This document shows positions 15,917 to 26,203 of a DNA stretch of 42,411 bases, piece after piece; within the stretch, counting starts at the first letter, position 1; every line of letters begins with the position of its first letter. Both the position numbers and the translations under genes were made by a program. The stretch covers positions 1 to 42,411 of the forward strand of contig CAMZHV010000021.1 of assembly GCA_947307015.1 (NCBI GenBank), written 5' to 3'. Under the pieces are notes generated by a model. The model searched no databases. It worked only from the letters and a program-made list of their open reading frames with translations, and had not been told where the DNA came from. The stretch comes from an uncultured Prevotellaceae bacterium. GTDB lineage: Bacteria; Bacteroidota; Bacteroidia; Bacteroidales; Bacteroidaceae.

Positions 15917-18900
15917 TTACTTGACAGCAACCTTTTGGCCATTGATGATGTAGATGCCACCACGCTGGATCTTCTGGATCTTGCGACCGCTAAGATCATA
16001 GATGGTGTTCTGCATATCGGCATTGACACCGTTGATGCCAGTGAGTGCACCCCGGAAGACTTCCTCAGCAGCCTGCAGATCCTCGATGGCAGCAGTCATT
16101 GCATCGTCGGAGGTGCCGAGCTTATCCTTAGCTGCCTGGATAGCAGTATTCAGAGCGGCAACAGCATCAATGAGTCTCTGGTCATCCTGATTGTAGAGTT
16201 CCGTATCCTCGGAAGACACAATCAGTGCCTCTGCATTGGCGATCTCATCCTCAAGAGCCTTCTGGACATCAGTAGCGGTGATGACGAAGGTAATCTTGAC
16301 GAGCACAGCCTGGTTGTTATCATTGGCGATAGCCCAGTAGGTGTCGATGCTACCACTGAAGCTACCCTGGATGTTGTAGGTATTGTAGTCCTTACCGTTG
16401 GTGTACTTGACACAAGCGGGAACTTCTTCGTTACCAGTCCAGGTGTGGAAGTCACCATTGACATCACGCCAACCGTCATAGCCTTCGTAGTTGGTAACAG
16501 CCGTCTCGGTGGAAGGATTCCAACCATAGACCGTAGCATCGTCGAGAGAAGCGAGTCCGAGGGCGGTGAGAATCTCAGTTACCTGATCGTCGGACAGGGA
16601 GACAGTCTTCTCGATGTAGCTGCCATCAGCGGAAGCGTACTCAACGGAGCCACCCTCGATGGTCTTGACGATATCGAGTTCGGCGTCGGGAGCTTCAACG
16701 AAGGTCACGTTGATCTCAAACCATGCAGCCTTGCCGTTAGCCTGGAATTCCCAAGTAACCTTGTAGCTCTGGCCTACCACGTCAGCACCGTTCATATCGC
16801 AGATCTCGAACTGTCCGTCGGGCAGAGCCTGGAAGAACTTCACGCAGATACCAGCCTTGTCTGCAGGCTCTGCTTCAGCATTGAGGGCATTCCATGTCTC
16901 TGGATATCCTTGAGTGTTGAACCAACCGTCGTAATCAGAATACTCAAATTCTACGACACCATTGGGCTTCACAATGTCAAGCATGCTGGTTGTCAGTTCT
17001 TCAACACCGAGGTGCTGCTTTGCTTCCTCGAAGACCTCAGCAGCAACGGTAGCAACAGTCGGGGTGTAACCCATACCGACATAACGATCAACATTAATCG
17101 TGAAGACCTTCACAGGAGATACGACTTCGACTGCAGTTACACGGAATGTGGAACCGTTGTCGGTGGGAGCGTTGCCGCTGTTCCAGAACTGGAGAGGACC
17201 GGAAGTACCACCATTCTGGTTGATGCAGTTGTAGTCTGTTCCGGGCTCTTTCAGGGTGAAGCCGTCAGCATTAGCACCGATAGTCCAAGCGTATTCACCT
17301 TCACGCATGACGGCATTGTTGCCATCCTTCGTCAAGGTCCAGCCATCACCGGCAGCCTTGTTGTAGACGAAGATGCCATTGAAAGCGTCGCCGCCGAATG
17401 CCCACTGACTTTCAGGAGCGTCGAGATCCTTGTCGGCCTTCGGGTAGTAAGGCTCGCTCTCGTCCATAGCAACATAGTAGTCGCCACGGATGGTCATGTT
17501 GTACCACTTGGCACCTGCGAAGGTGGTGGACAGCTCGAACGGACCATTCCATGTAGCCGTAACCTCGACTGTTGTCTCTTGATCAACAACGGTCACATCG
17601 ATAGTGCTGAAAGAGGTGAACGGGCGCTGGAGGTCAGCAGGCACTGAGGTGATGTGCTCACCCTCACGAGCAGGCTGCGGATCAGAGATGAAGATCTCGT
17701 CGCCGTTGACATCCTTGATGACGTAGGTCACGGTGTATGAAGGATGGAAGTAAGCCTCCAGAGCTGCCAGAGCATCGGTGGGATCAAAGTCGCCAGCCTC
17801 AACCATAAAGTACTGGTTGCCCGGGTCGGCAGTCATCCAAGTGTTGATGACGTAACCGTAAGGAGCGTTACCATTGGTGTTGAGACCATTGTTCGTTCCA
17901 TTAATGGAGAAGTAGGTAAAGAAGTACGGGTCGGTCTTAGGCTCCATGATAAAGGCATCGTCGGTGCCGTGAGTCGGCCATTCTGCCAGTGCACCGGTGT
18001 TCGTCACGAACTTCTGATCAGCAATACTGTAGACATAGATATTGTCTTCGTATGTGATGATAGCAAAGTCAGCAGGATCAGCAGCAGCCAACGAGCTAAG
18101 ACCCGTCGAAACCATATAACCATCGTTGGTCAAGAAAGCACCGCGATCACATCCAATCTGATAAGCTTTTTCGTTGCTCAAATCAGCAAGGTCATGAACA
18201 ACGCCATTCTTCATGGTGCGGACGATTGCAATTTCGCAATCTTCATCTGCAATGGTGCCAGTAACCTCATAAGAGTAAAGAAGCTTGTTGAATGTCATGT
18301 CTGCAGGAACGTTGACTGCGCTGTTAGCTTCCTGTTTCTTGGTAACAGCACTAACCTTGGTCGTGCCATCAGACTCATAGAGCTGATAGGTGACGTTGAT
18401 AGTCGTTATCGGGCCTTCGATTTGCCAGACGTAAACCTGATCGTAGGTGTACTGCGGAATAACTGCTTCCTCGGCAGCGAAGGTCCAGAATGTGCGACCT
18501 GCATCACCCCAACTGCTAGTAGCAGGTTGAGTGTTACAGGAACGGATAGCGAACATGTCGTATGCGTTCATGAAGAGCACCTGAGTCTCCCAATCAACGC
18601 GGTTGTTGGTCGATGTAGCGAAAACGCCACTCGTCAAGTTAGCCACGTTGTTTGCCAACGGAGGATTAGTGAAGCGATTGGAGCCACTGCTAATCTGGAT
18701 ACCAGTGTCATATAATGCGCCACCTGTCACTTTGTTGAAGGTGAAGATACCACCATCTTCTACGGCATCGGTCAGAAGACCTGCCTCAGTGACGTAGTAC
18801 TTCTGTCCCTCCACCTCGGTGAAGATACGATAGTTGCCACCGTCAGTGATAGCAGCCATAGCAGCCTCGTAGGCTGCCTCGGGATCGGTAGCAGCAGGCA

Positions 18901-21547
18901 CCTGGATCCAGTGGAGCTGAGCGGGAGCGCCATCATAGGTTGCGATGACCTCCTCACCCTTTACGAGCTGAGCGCTCATGACAACAATGTTCTGATAGAC
19001 ATAACCTTCCTTCAATGCAACGGGGAAGTCTGTCTCGCCAAGAGGAATCTCGAAGGATTCGCCCATGATGCGGTGAGCGGTGGTGGAGCCCATGGACATG
19101 ATGTTCTCGGGCAGGTCACCCATTGCAACGACAGTGATCTTCACCTTCAGGTCGTCAGCGCTGAGGCCGTTAACCTCAAGGTTGTCGGCAGTGAAGTTGA
19201 TCTTGAGCGATGTGCCTTCGGGAATGATGGTGGGTTCTTCCTGCGTGCCTTCGGCCACACTCCATGTGGGAGCGTTCAGCACGACGGGATCAGCAGGCTT
19301 CTCAGTCTCAACGAACATCACGTTCTGGAAGCTGAGCCAGCTGATGTTGTTGTCGGCAGCCACGACGAACTGAATCTTCAGCACGCCATCTTCGGCGACT
19401 TCACCAACAGCCTTGTACTCAGCTAGGTTGAACTGACCATTGGTCTCGCCTTCGGTGACATCGACGGGCTCGCCGTCGTTAGCCACGAGCGTGATACCCG
19501 TAGCATCAGCAGCACCAGTGCCATTCTTAGCACGTACACGCACCCATGCAGAAACCTCGTACCATCCGGGTGTGAGGCCCGACATGGTAGCGGTGAGGGT
19601 CTTTTCGCCGAGCGAGTTGGTGTCATCAGTCCAGTACTCGAAGAACGGGACTTTGAAGTTGGTGCCGTCAGTTTCGCCTTCGGTGCTCCAAGTATTGATA
19701 TAGTAGGGTGCATCCTCGAAGTCGGGATTCGTGTCCCAAGCGGAGAGCAGGAAGTTGTCAACAGTGGTGGCGTCGTGCCACTCTGTGCGTACGAACGGAT
19801 TCTGCAGCGCGTTAGCCTCGTCGAAGGTGATGGTGCCTCTTTCGTAAGCCTCAGCCCACTTGCCATAATACTCTTCGTAAGCCTCAGCGGTGTAAACGTT
19901 GGTGGCATCGACGAGCTGTTTCATGGCAGCGAGCTTGTCGGCAGCAATGGTGCAAGCCTGAGCCTTCTTTGCGATCTCGTCGAGATCTTCGATAGCAGCG
20001 ATGTACTCTTCAGCGGTGGCATACTTGGTACCCTTGTTCGCATTGATGACAGAAGCGAGCTCCTGAGCGACAGCTGCGGGAAGCTTGTCGGACTGTGCAT
20101 TCTCAGCAAATGCCACGGCAGCTGCGAGCGCATCGTCAGCAGGAACGAGAGCCGTCACACCCTTGATCTGTACGACATGCCAGTTGGTAAGATCCTTTTC
20201 CTTGTACATACCGATAGTCACCGTGCCGTTGACTACCTCAACGCCTTCAAGGACAGCAGTTGCAATGCCCGTGCCGTTGAAATTATCAGCGACATGAGCA
20301 GGGATGTACTGCTTGATGGTGCCGGCTTCGGTCTCTGCGAAGAGATAGACGGCGGTCATGTCGCCTTCCTCAAGAGTGGACTCAAAGCCACGACCTGCGG
20401 TGTAAGCGGCAGCGCCGTAGAGCTCGATGGTGTAGATGCCGTCAGCCAGACCTGTCAGCGTACGTGAGAATACGACACCCGTGTTAGCGCAAGTGCCTTC
20501 ATACTTCTCGCAGGCAGCAGTCGAACGACCGTCATTCGTGGTGACAGCGGGAGCAGCCCAACCGACAAAACCTGTGGCACCAGACCAGCCCCCCCAGTCG
20601 AGCGGGAACTGTGCGGTGAGGTCTGTCTCAATGTAGATGATTTCAGGAGCCACTTCGTTCGTCACGTTGATGGTGAGCGTCTGATCCGGACGAATGGACT
20701 GTGCACGCGGCGTGCTGGCAGCCAAAGCGGAAATGGTAATCTGCGAAGTCTCAGCCAGCGTAGCATCTGCCACAAGGTTCAGGGTGAGCAGTGTGCCATA
20801 GTTGCCAATGATGCGTACATTGTTAGTAGATGACAGGACGAACTTGCCAGTAGCAGGTCTGTAGTCGATGGTCATGCCAGCCGGGATACGGTCAGAAGCC
20901 GTGAAAGGCTCATTGGGATCCAACGTGAGGCCTTCGGGCAGCGTGATGGTACCCTGAACGCCTACCAGTTCCATACTGTTGGTCATCGACAGGGCGACCT
21001 GTGCAGTGCCGTTGATGGTCAACTCTGTGGGATCAACATCGAAGCTGACACCTTCCTGAATCACGTTGATAACGCCAGGCTGTGCAGCGACTGCGAGCTT
21101 GACACCGTCCTTCTCAGCCACGATCTGTGAGATCGTCAAGGCTGCATCCTGAGCAACGCCTTCAGCAGCGATGACATTGAAGGAGAGCAGTGCGCCCTTG
21201 GCAGCGGTGAAGCCATCCCTCGTTGAAGAAGTGATAACGAAACGATAGGCACCGTCGTTCTGCTTAGCCCAACGGAAACCCTGGCTTGCACTCAAGATGC
21301 TGCTCTTCTCTTGAATCGTAGCTTCATCGAGTGTTACGTTTTCGGGAAGCGTGATGTCGAATTGGAGATTTGTGACATCAGCCTCGTCGTTGTCCATCAG
21401 CACGGTGACAGGAGCGCTCGTGCCGAGAAAAAGTGAGATGTCTTCAAAAGACAGTCTTACCTCCGCCATGGCCGACGTAGCCATGCTGGCGAGTGCCAGC
21501 ATGACCAACGTCAGTTTAGTGGAGAAAGCTTTCAAAAAAGTTTTCAT
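15917..21547 (-). CDS. Giant secreted multidomain protein with cohesin-like N-terminal domains and sorting tail
   Basis: The 1876-residue protein has a signal peptide (about 1-28). Two beta-sandwich domains (about 29-165 and 166-300) have the cohesin-like pattern (a VTNLQFDITLPENVTL strand, then GALLSFNVIA and LTISQIVAE). A jelly-roll carbohydrate-binding-like region follows (about 595-745, with TPGWYEVSAWVRVRA). A module starting VVLNAPTW (752-880), a module with YRIFTEVEG (about 895-1042) and one with AKWYNMTIRG (1332-1469) all recur in the neighbouring giant. A FIVAR-like helical segment (about 1765-1835) precedes a sorting tail (IYDLSGRKIQ, GGIYIINGQKVAVK). No catalytic domain is recognised, so it is best described as a surface adhesion/scaffold or glycan-binding protein. 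It follows the other giant gene by 33 bp. Confidence 0.8.
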   Translation of the reverse strand: MKTFLKAFSTKLTLVMLALASMATSAMAEVRLSFEDISLFLGTSAPVTVLMDNDEADVTNLQFDITLPENVTLDEATIQEKSSILSASQGFRWAKQNDGAYRFVITSSTRDGFTAAKGALLSFNVIAAEGVAQDAALTISQIVAEKDGVKLAVAAQPGVINVIQEGVSFDVDPTELTINGTAQVALSMTNSMELVGVQGTITLPEGLTLDPNEPFTASDRIPAGMTIDYRPATGKFVLSSTNNVRIIGNYGTLLTLNLVADATLAETSQITISALAASTPRAQSIRPDQTLTINVTNEVAPEIIYIETDLTAQFPLDWGGWSGATGFVGWAAPAVTTNDGRSTAACEKYEGTCANTGVVFSRTLTGLADGIYTIELYGAAAYTAGRGFESTLEEGDMTAVYLFAETEAGTIKQYIPAHVADNFNGTGIATAVLEGVEVVNGTVTIGMYKEKDLTNWHVVQIKGVTALVPADDALAAAVAFAENAQSDKLPAAVAQELASVINANKGTKYATAEEYIAAIEDLDEIAKKAQACTIAADKLAAMKQLVDATNVYTAEAYEEYYGKWAEAYERGTITFDEANALQNPFVRTEWHDATTVDNFLLSAWDTNPDFEDAPYYINTWSTEGETDGTNFKVPFFEYWTDDTNSLGEKTLTATMSGLTPGWYEVSAWVRVRAKNGTGAADATGITLVANDGEPVDVTEGETNGQFNLAEYKAVGEVAEDGVLKIQFVVAADNNISWLSFQNVMFVETEKPADPVVLNAPTWSVAEGTQEEPTIIPEGTSLKINFTADNLEVNGLSADDLKVKITVVAMGDLPENIMSMGSTTAHRIMGESFEIPLGETDFPVALKEGYVYQNIVVMSAQLVKGEEVIATYDGAPAQLHWIQVPAATDPEAAYEAAMAAITDGGNYRIFTEVEGQKYYVTEAGLLTDAVEDGGIFTFNKVTGGALYDTGIQISSGSNRFTNPPLANNVANLTSGVFATSTNNRVDWETQVLFMNAYDMFAIRSCNTQPATSSWGDAGRTFWTFAAEEAVIPQYTYDQVYVWQIEGPITTINVTYQLYESDGTTKVSAVTKKQEANSAVNVPADMTFNKLLYSYEVTGTIADEDCEIAIVRTMKNGVVHDLADLSNEKAYQIGCDRGAFLTNDGYMVSTGLSSLAAADPADFAIITYEDNIYVYSIADQKFVTNTGALAEWPTHGTDDAFIMEPKTDPYFFTYFSINGTNNGLNTNGNAPYGYVINTWMTADPGNQYFMVEAGDFDPTDALAALEAYFHPSYTVTYVIKDVNGDEIFISDPQPAREGEHITSVPADLQRPFTSFSTIDVTVVDQETTVEVTATWNGPFELSTTFAGAKWYNMTIRGDYYVAMDESEPYYPKADKDLDAPESQWAFGGDAFNGIFVYNKAAGDGWTLTKDGNNAVMREGEYAWTIGANADGFTLKEPGTDYNCINQNGGTSGPLQFWNSGNAPTDNGSTFRVTAVEVVSPVKVFTINVDRYVGMGYTPTVATVAAEVFEEAKQHLGVEELTTSMLDIVKPNGVVEFEYSDYDGWFNTQGYPETWNALNAEAEPADKAGICVKFFQALPDGQFEICDMNGADVVGQSYKVTWEFQANGKAAWFEINVTFVEAPDAELDIVKTIEGGSVEYASADGSYIEKTVSLSDDQVTEILTALGLASLDDATVYGWNPSTETAVTNYEGYDGWRDVNGDFHTWTGNEEVPACVKYTNGKDYNTYNIQGSFSGSIDTYWAIANDNNQAVLVKITFVITATDVQKALEDEIANAEALIVSSEDTELYNQDDQRLIDAVAALNTAIQAAKDKLGTSDDAMTAAIEDLQAAEEVFRGALTGINGVNADMQNTIYDLSGRKIQKIQRGGIYIINGQKVAVK

Positions 21548-21580
21548 GTGATTTTATTTTAAGTATTACAACATCCTTAT

Positions 21581-24500
21581 TTATTTCAGGATTTTCTTCG
21601 TCGTACCGTCAGCCTTGCGAACGATGTTCACGCCATGACGCATACTGTCAGCCTTGCGACCGCTAAGGTCGTAGATGGTAGCGCCAGCGGCCTGTTCAAT
21701 GCCATTGATGCCAGTGGCATCGCCGAGGGTCATGCGGACAGTGTTGGCGTTAACGTCAGCGAAGATGATGTTGTCAGCCGTGATGGAGCCCTGTCCTGCC
21801 ACGTTGAAGTAGAGGATGTTGGAGCCCTCGAAAGCGGCATTGTTCAAGGAGTAGACGAGAATGCGGGTCTTGCCACTGGGCAGGATGCTGGTAGCCACTG
21901 CATGGCTGCCGTCAGTTTCCTCGGAGAGAATCGTCATGCCAGCGGGCACGTTGATATCCATCTGGAGACCGTTGAAGGAGCGACCGCTCTGGAGCTGGAG
22001 TGCATAGCGACCGTTGCCGACATAGTTCAACGTCAGCACGTCAGAGGTAGCAACGCCGCGAACGCCAGCAGCTTCGTCTTCGCCCTGCCAATTGTTATAG
22101 AGCAGGATGTTCACGAGGCCCGTGAGGTCTGCAACATCAACGTAGGTGTCTTCATTGATATCCAGCTTTGCATCATATTCGCCTTCGGAGAGGATGTTAT
22201 CGCGAATAACAGCGTGGTCAGCAACATCAACTTCACCATCGCCGTCGGCATCACCCTTGATGGGAGCAGCAACACCAATCCAATGAAGCTGAGCGGGAGC
22301 GGCAGCAGTAGCGATGACTTCTTCACCCTTGACGAGCTGAGCGCTCATGACAACGATGTTCTGATAAACATAGCCTTCCTTTAGTTCAACGGGGAATTCC
22401 GTTTCGCCAAGAGGAATTGAGAAGGTTGCACCCATGACACTATGTTTGGTCTCGGACTGCATATTCATGACATTCTCGGGCAGGTCACCGGAAACCATAA
22501 CGGTGATATTCACCATCACGTCGTCAGCGCTGAGGCCGTTAGCCTCGAGGTTGTCGGCGGAGTAGTTGATCGTCAGCGTTTCGCCAGCGGAAAGCATATT
22601 AGGCTCAGCCTGCGTGCCTTCCTCAACATTCCATGCGGGAGCGTTCAGGACAACTTCGGGAATGACAACAATAGGCGCTTCCTCTACGCGGAATGTAGAA
22701 CCACCATCGGTTCTACCATCTGCGCTAATCCAGAATCCAAGAGGAGAAGTAGCACTGCCACCACCAGCTTGGTTCACCCAGTTGTTTTCTGTGCCAACCT
22801 CGCGGAGCACGAAGCCGTCAGCGTTTGCAAAGATCTCCCAAGCATAGTTACCCTCACGCAGAACAACAGCATGACGGGTTCCTTCGCCATCGGGAACATC
22901 GTCCGGAGTCAGTGACATACCTTCAGCAGCCTTGTTGAAGATGACAACCTTCAAAGGATCACCTTCCACAGGAGCGAATGCCCACTGGAATTCAGCGGAT
23001 GAAAGATCTTCATCAGTAGCGTCATTCTTCATGGTGTAAGGCTCAGTCTCGCACTTCGAAACCGTCCATTCACCGCGGATGGTCATGTTGTACCACTTGG
23101 CATTCTCTGCATCGGTGGAGAACTCGAACGGACCAGCCCAGACAGGAGTAATATTCACTGTCGTGGTCTCCTTGGCGATGACATCAACATCAGCCTCGAG
23201 GGAGTAGAGTCCGTGCATCAGATCCTTGAATGAAGTAGGAACTTGCACTTCGTCACCGGGGAGCTGAGAAACAGTCTCGGTAGCCAAGATTGCATCACCA
23301 TTAACCAGGTTGTAGGTTACGTCGGCTGGGACGTCAGCAACCATTTCGAGCTTGAAGTTCTTCCAGACCGTCCAGTGGTCACCGTTGTTTGCATCAGCTG
23401 TCAGACCAATGGTGATAGGACCAGCCTCTGCCATCTCAAAGTACACCGCGTTGACGCCGTTGCCAGCAGCGAACCAGCTTGCAGCCTGTGCGCGATTATT
23501 CGCAACACTACTTTCAACAGTGACGATATTGACGGAGTTTTCGCCAGCATAAATTATACTTTCCATGCCTGTACGGGTAAGGGCAATTGCCGTCAGCCTG
23601 TACATACCAGCAGGAATGTTAATGGTCTGATGGAAGTCTGCGGCAGACTTGTTCCAATATTCGCAAACGCCATCGCTGGCAGTTCCAAATGCTGTGCCCT
23701 CCCAACCCTTGATGTTCATGGGTTCAGGATTAACAATATACCAGTCGGTCACGTCAATGGCGGTCTTAGGAGTGATAGCTCCGAAGAACTGCTGTGCCAG
23801 TTCATCCAGTTGAGCAATAGCTGCATCAGCCTCTTTCTTGCTGGTGTAGTCAGCATTTCTGATAGCCTCGATTGCGGCGCTGATACCAGACACGGCTCCG
23901 CTGGGATCCTCGTAAGTGTCGGTAGCAGCGACCTGAGCCTCAAGTTTGTCAGCGAGAGCGTTCAGTTCTGTGAGGTCAACAAAGCCTGCGAGTTGCCATA
24001 CGTAAGCGGGATTCAATGAATAGCCAGCCTCGGGCAGAGTCTCGGAGAAGACATCCCAATAAGTGTTGGCACCCCAGTTAGCGCTATTGGCATTGGTGGA
24101 ACGAACAGCAAATTTTCCTTCATCGTTCAGGAAGAATACCTGACGCTCCCAATCGTTGCGGTCGTTGGTACCAACATGGATATGACCATCGTTGTGAACA
24201 TCGCCACTCGAACCATTCGTCAGAGAAGGATTGGTGAACTTGCAGCCAAGGTTCCATCCAGCCTCATAGAGAGTACCGTCAGCAACCACCTTATCAAAGG
24301 TGAAGGTAGCAGCTTCCTGAGAATCAGCAACCAGATAACCGGTAGCATTCAAAAAGTACTTAGTTCCTTCAACCTCGGTGAAGATGCGATAGGTCTCGCC
24401 ATCGTTGATAGCTGCGAGAGCTGCATAATAAGTAATCTCTTCATCAGAGATAGCCTTAACGAGCGTGAGCTTGAAGTTGTCAGCAACGAACCAGCGTGCA

Positions 24501-25903
24501 GCCAACGGGCTGATGCTCTTCACACCAATGCGGAGCGTGCCGTCGGTAACGGTAATGTTCTCTGTTGTGTAAGTATTAAGGGCTGTACCGTCTTCTTCAA
24601 CCAACTTGACAACCTCGGCTTCGCCAGCAGCGGCATAAACACCGCAAGTGGGAGCAAATTCGGTGTAATCTCCACCCTCGCCATTAAGGGAGTTGTACAT
24701 GTCTGCGCTAATCGTATAGATACCATTGGGCAGACCTTCGATTACCTGATAGTAGTCGAACTGAGCCTCAGCGCGAGGATTGGCGCTACCTGCCCAGTAC
24801 TCGAAGGAAGTGCCGCCGAGCAACGGACCATTACCGCCAACGGGACGATCGATAGTCCAACCGTCAGCGCCGTTGATTTCGGGATTAACGATGAATGCTG
24901 TCAAGTCAGAGCCTGGAGCGGTCTGAGTCTTGCCCAAAACGTTCTGAGCAGCAATGAGGGTTTCCGTTGCGGCAGCAAAATCAGCAACGGTGCCTTCTTC
25001 GTAAGCAGTTGCAATATCAGCTATCGTCAGGTCGTAAGCATCCTTTGCCTCGGCATCGCTACTGTTAGCCTTATAGGTCTCACCTTTTGCAAGGACTTCG
25101 CCTAAGGCACTGTAATTCTGGATGGAGAGGTTAGCAGCATCTATAGCCTCGGTGAGCGCTAAAATAGCAGCAGCAACCTGGGAGCCGAGCGCGAACTCGC
25201 TCTCCTCTATAATCGCATCCTGTAGCGCCTGAGCCTCGGTAGCGCCCATCTTACCAGTGACGGCCTCAGCCTCGGCAACTTTTAAGCGATAGTCAACGAG
25301 GTAGTCTTCAAGGCTATACTGATAGAGTTTCACAGGGCCGAGGATGCACCACTGACGGATAGCATCAAAGAGACCCTGGAAGCCAACCTCGATCTCCGTC
25401 TCTTCAGCAAGAGAGAAATCGAAAGCATTGGAGAACGCGCCTGTCTTGAAAGCATTCATGGCTCTGTGCATATCGTTAGAACCGCTGTACGCACTCAGCT
25501 CACTCATGTTCAACAAGGCATGAACATTTTGTTTCTGTTCGCCGGCAAAAATCCACGCCTTGTTGGCATTGGTTCCATTACCGTCGTTGCCCTCGCGGAA
25601 GAAGGCATTCACAGCGATGCGGTAGTCACCGGCAGGCAGAGTAATTGTCTGCGAGAACTTGAAGTTGGTGTGTTCCAGAGAACTCCAACCAGCATAGAAC
25701 TCAACAGCCGATGCCTCTGTGTCATTGCCAAGCTGCCAATCCTGATACTTGTAAGCATCGGAATAGTACGTCCAACCGGCATCTACAGTGCTCAAATCAG
25801 CATTTGTCAAATACTGATCAGTGATGTCAACCTGTGCTTTCGCCGTAGAAGCAAAGAGCATCAAAAATAACATCGAGAAGAGAATCTGTAATTTCTTCCT
25901 CAT
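21581..25903 (-). CDS. Giant secreted multidomain protein with dockerin-like EF-hand pair
   Basis: The 1440-residue protein has a signal peptide (about 1-23). A carbohydrate-binding-like jelly roll (about 25-195) and helical linker modules follow, then a second jelly roll (about 340-490). The YRIFTEVEG module (502-634), AKWYNMTIRG module (927-1071) and VVLNAPAW module (1084-1207) are shared with the downstream giant. Residues about 1213-1271 form two calcium-loop repeats, DADGDGEVDVAD and DINEDTYVDVAD. Each has acidic or Asn ligands at positions 1, 3, 5, 9 and 12, as in type I dockerins. A cohesin-like sandwich (about 1281-1394) and a sorting tail (IYDLSGRKAD) finish the protein. No catalytic domain is seen. 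It is the first gene of a two-gene operon. Confidence 0.8.
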   Translation of the reverse strand: MRKKLQILFSMLFLMLFASTAKAQVDITDQYLTNADLSTVDAGWTYYSDAYKYQDWQLGNDTEASAVEFYAGWSSLEHTNFKFSQTITLPAGDYRIAVNAFFREGNDGNGTNANKAWIFAGEQKQNVHALLNMSELSAYSGSNDMHRAMNAFKTGAFSNAFDFSLAEETEIEVGFQGLFDAIRQWCILGPVKLYQYSLEDYLVDYRLKVAEAEAVTGKMGATEAQALQDAIIEESEFALGSQVAAAILALTEAIDAANLSIQNYSALGEVLAKGETYKANSSDAEAKDAYDLTIADIATAYEEGTVADFAAATETLIAAQNVLGKTQTAPGSDLTAFIVNPEINGADGWTIDRPVGGNGPLLGGTSFEYWAGSANPRAEAQFDYYQVIEGLPNGIYTISADMYNSLNGEGGDYTEFAPTCGVYAAAGEAEVVKLVEEDGTALNTYTTENITVTDGTLRIGVKSISPLAARWFVADNFKLTLVKAISDEEITYYAALAAINDGETYRIFTEVEGTKYFLNATGYLVADSQEAATFTFDKVVADGTLYEAGWNLGCKFTNPSLTNGSSGDVHNDGHIHVGTNDRNDWERQVFFLNDEGKFAVRSTNANSANWGANTYWDVFSETLPEAGYSLNPAYVWQLAGFVDLTELNALADKLEAQVAATDTYEDPSGAVSGISAAIEAIRNADYTSKKEADAAIAQLDELAQQFFGAITPKTAIDVTDWYIVNPEPMNIKGWEGTAFGTASDGVCEYWNKSAADFHQTINIPAGMYRLTAIALTRTGMESIIYAGENSVNIVTVESSVANNRAQAASWFAAGNGVNAVYFEMAEAGPITIGLTADANNGDHWTVWKNFKLEMVADVPADVTYNLVNGDAILATETVSQLPGDEVQVPTSFKDLMHGLYSLEADVDVIAKETTTVNITPVWAGPFEFSTDAENAKWYNMTIRGEWTVSKCETEPYTMKNDATDEDLSSAEFQWAFAPVEGDPLKVVIFNKAAEGMSLTPDDVPDGEGTRHAVVLREGNYAWEIFANADGFVLREVGTENNWVNQAGGGSATSPLGFWISADGRTDGGSTFRVEEAPIVVIPEVVLNAPAWNVEEGTQAEPNMLSAGETLTINYSADNLEANGLSADDVMVNITVMVSGDLPENVMNMQSETKHSVMGATFSIPLGETEFPVELKEGYVYQNIVVMSAQLVKGEEVIATAAAPAQLHWIGVAAPIKGDADGDGEVDVADHAVIRDNILSEGEYDAKLDINEDTYVDVADLTGLVNILLYNNWQGEDEAAGVRGVATSDVLTLNYVGNGRYALQLQSGRSFNGLQMDINVPAGMTILSEETDGSHAVATSILPSGKTRILVYSLNNAAFEGSNILYFNVAGQGSITADNIIFADVNANTVRMTLGDATGINGIEQAAGATIYDLSGRKADSMRHGVNIVRKADGTTKKILK

Positions 25904-26203
25904 AAGATTGATAATTTAAGTTAATAAATAGGGTTAATTAATTGATTTTTGTTTCTTTATGTGAGATAAAATTTCGGTAAAGTTAGTATTTAGGCGCCCA
26001 AAAGTAGGCTTTTTGGCGATTTTGCGGAGCCAAGATACTATTTATTTTCATACACGCATACATTATTTAAGTTAAAAAAAGAAAAAAATGAAAAATCTGT
26101 GGTTTGTTTGCTTTAGATAGATATAATATTTTTACCTTTGTGGCCACAAATGTATCAACCCACAAAAACACATTTTCATAACTAAAGCGCAAAACAAAAC
26201 ACG
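25904..26203. promoter_or_regulatory. Divergent promoter region between the giant-protein operon and the receptor gene
   Basis: This AT-rich intergenic region serves both directions. On the plus strand TTTG (26107-26110) and TACCTTTG (26133-26140), 22 bp apart, form the receptor promoter. A palindrome GTGGCCAC follows at about 26141. On the minus strand a weak TAACTTTA near 25975 may be the -7 box for the giant-protein operon. Confidence 0.6.

Noticed and set aside
15857..17647. A 596-codon open frame on the plus strand opposite the giant protein gene
   Set aside because: It is antisense to a clearly protein-like frame with signal peptide, domains and sorting tail. Its composition has no signal peptide or recognisable fold, and it reflects codon bias of the real gene.
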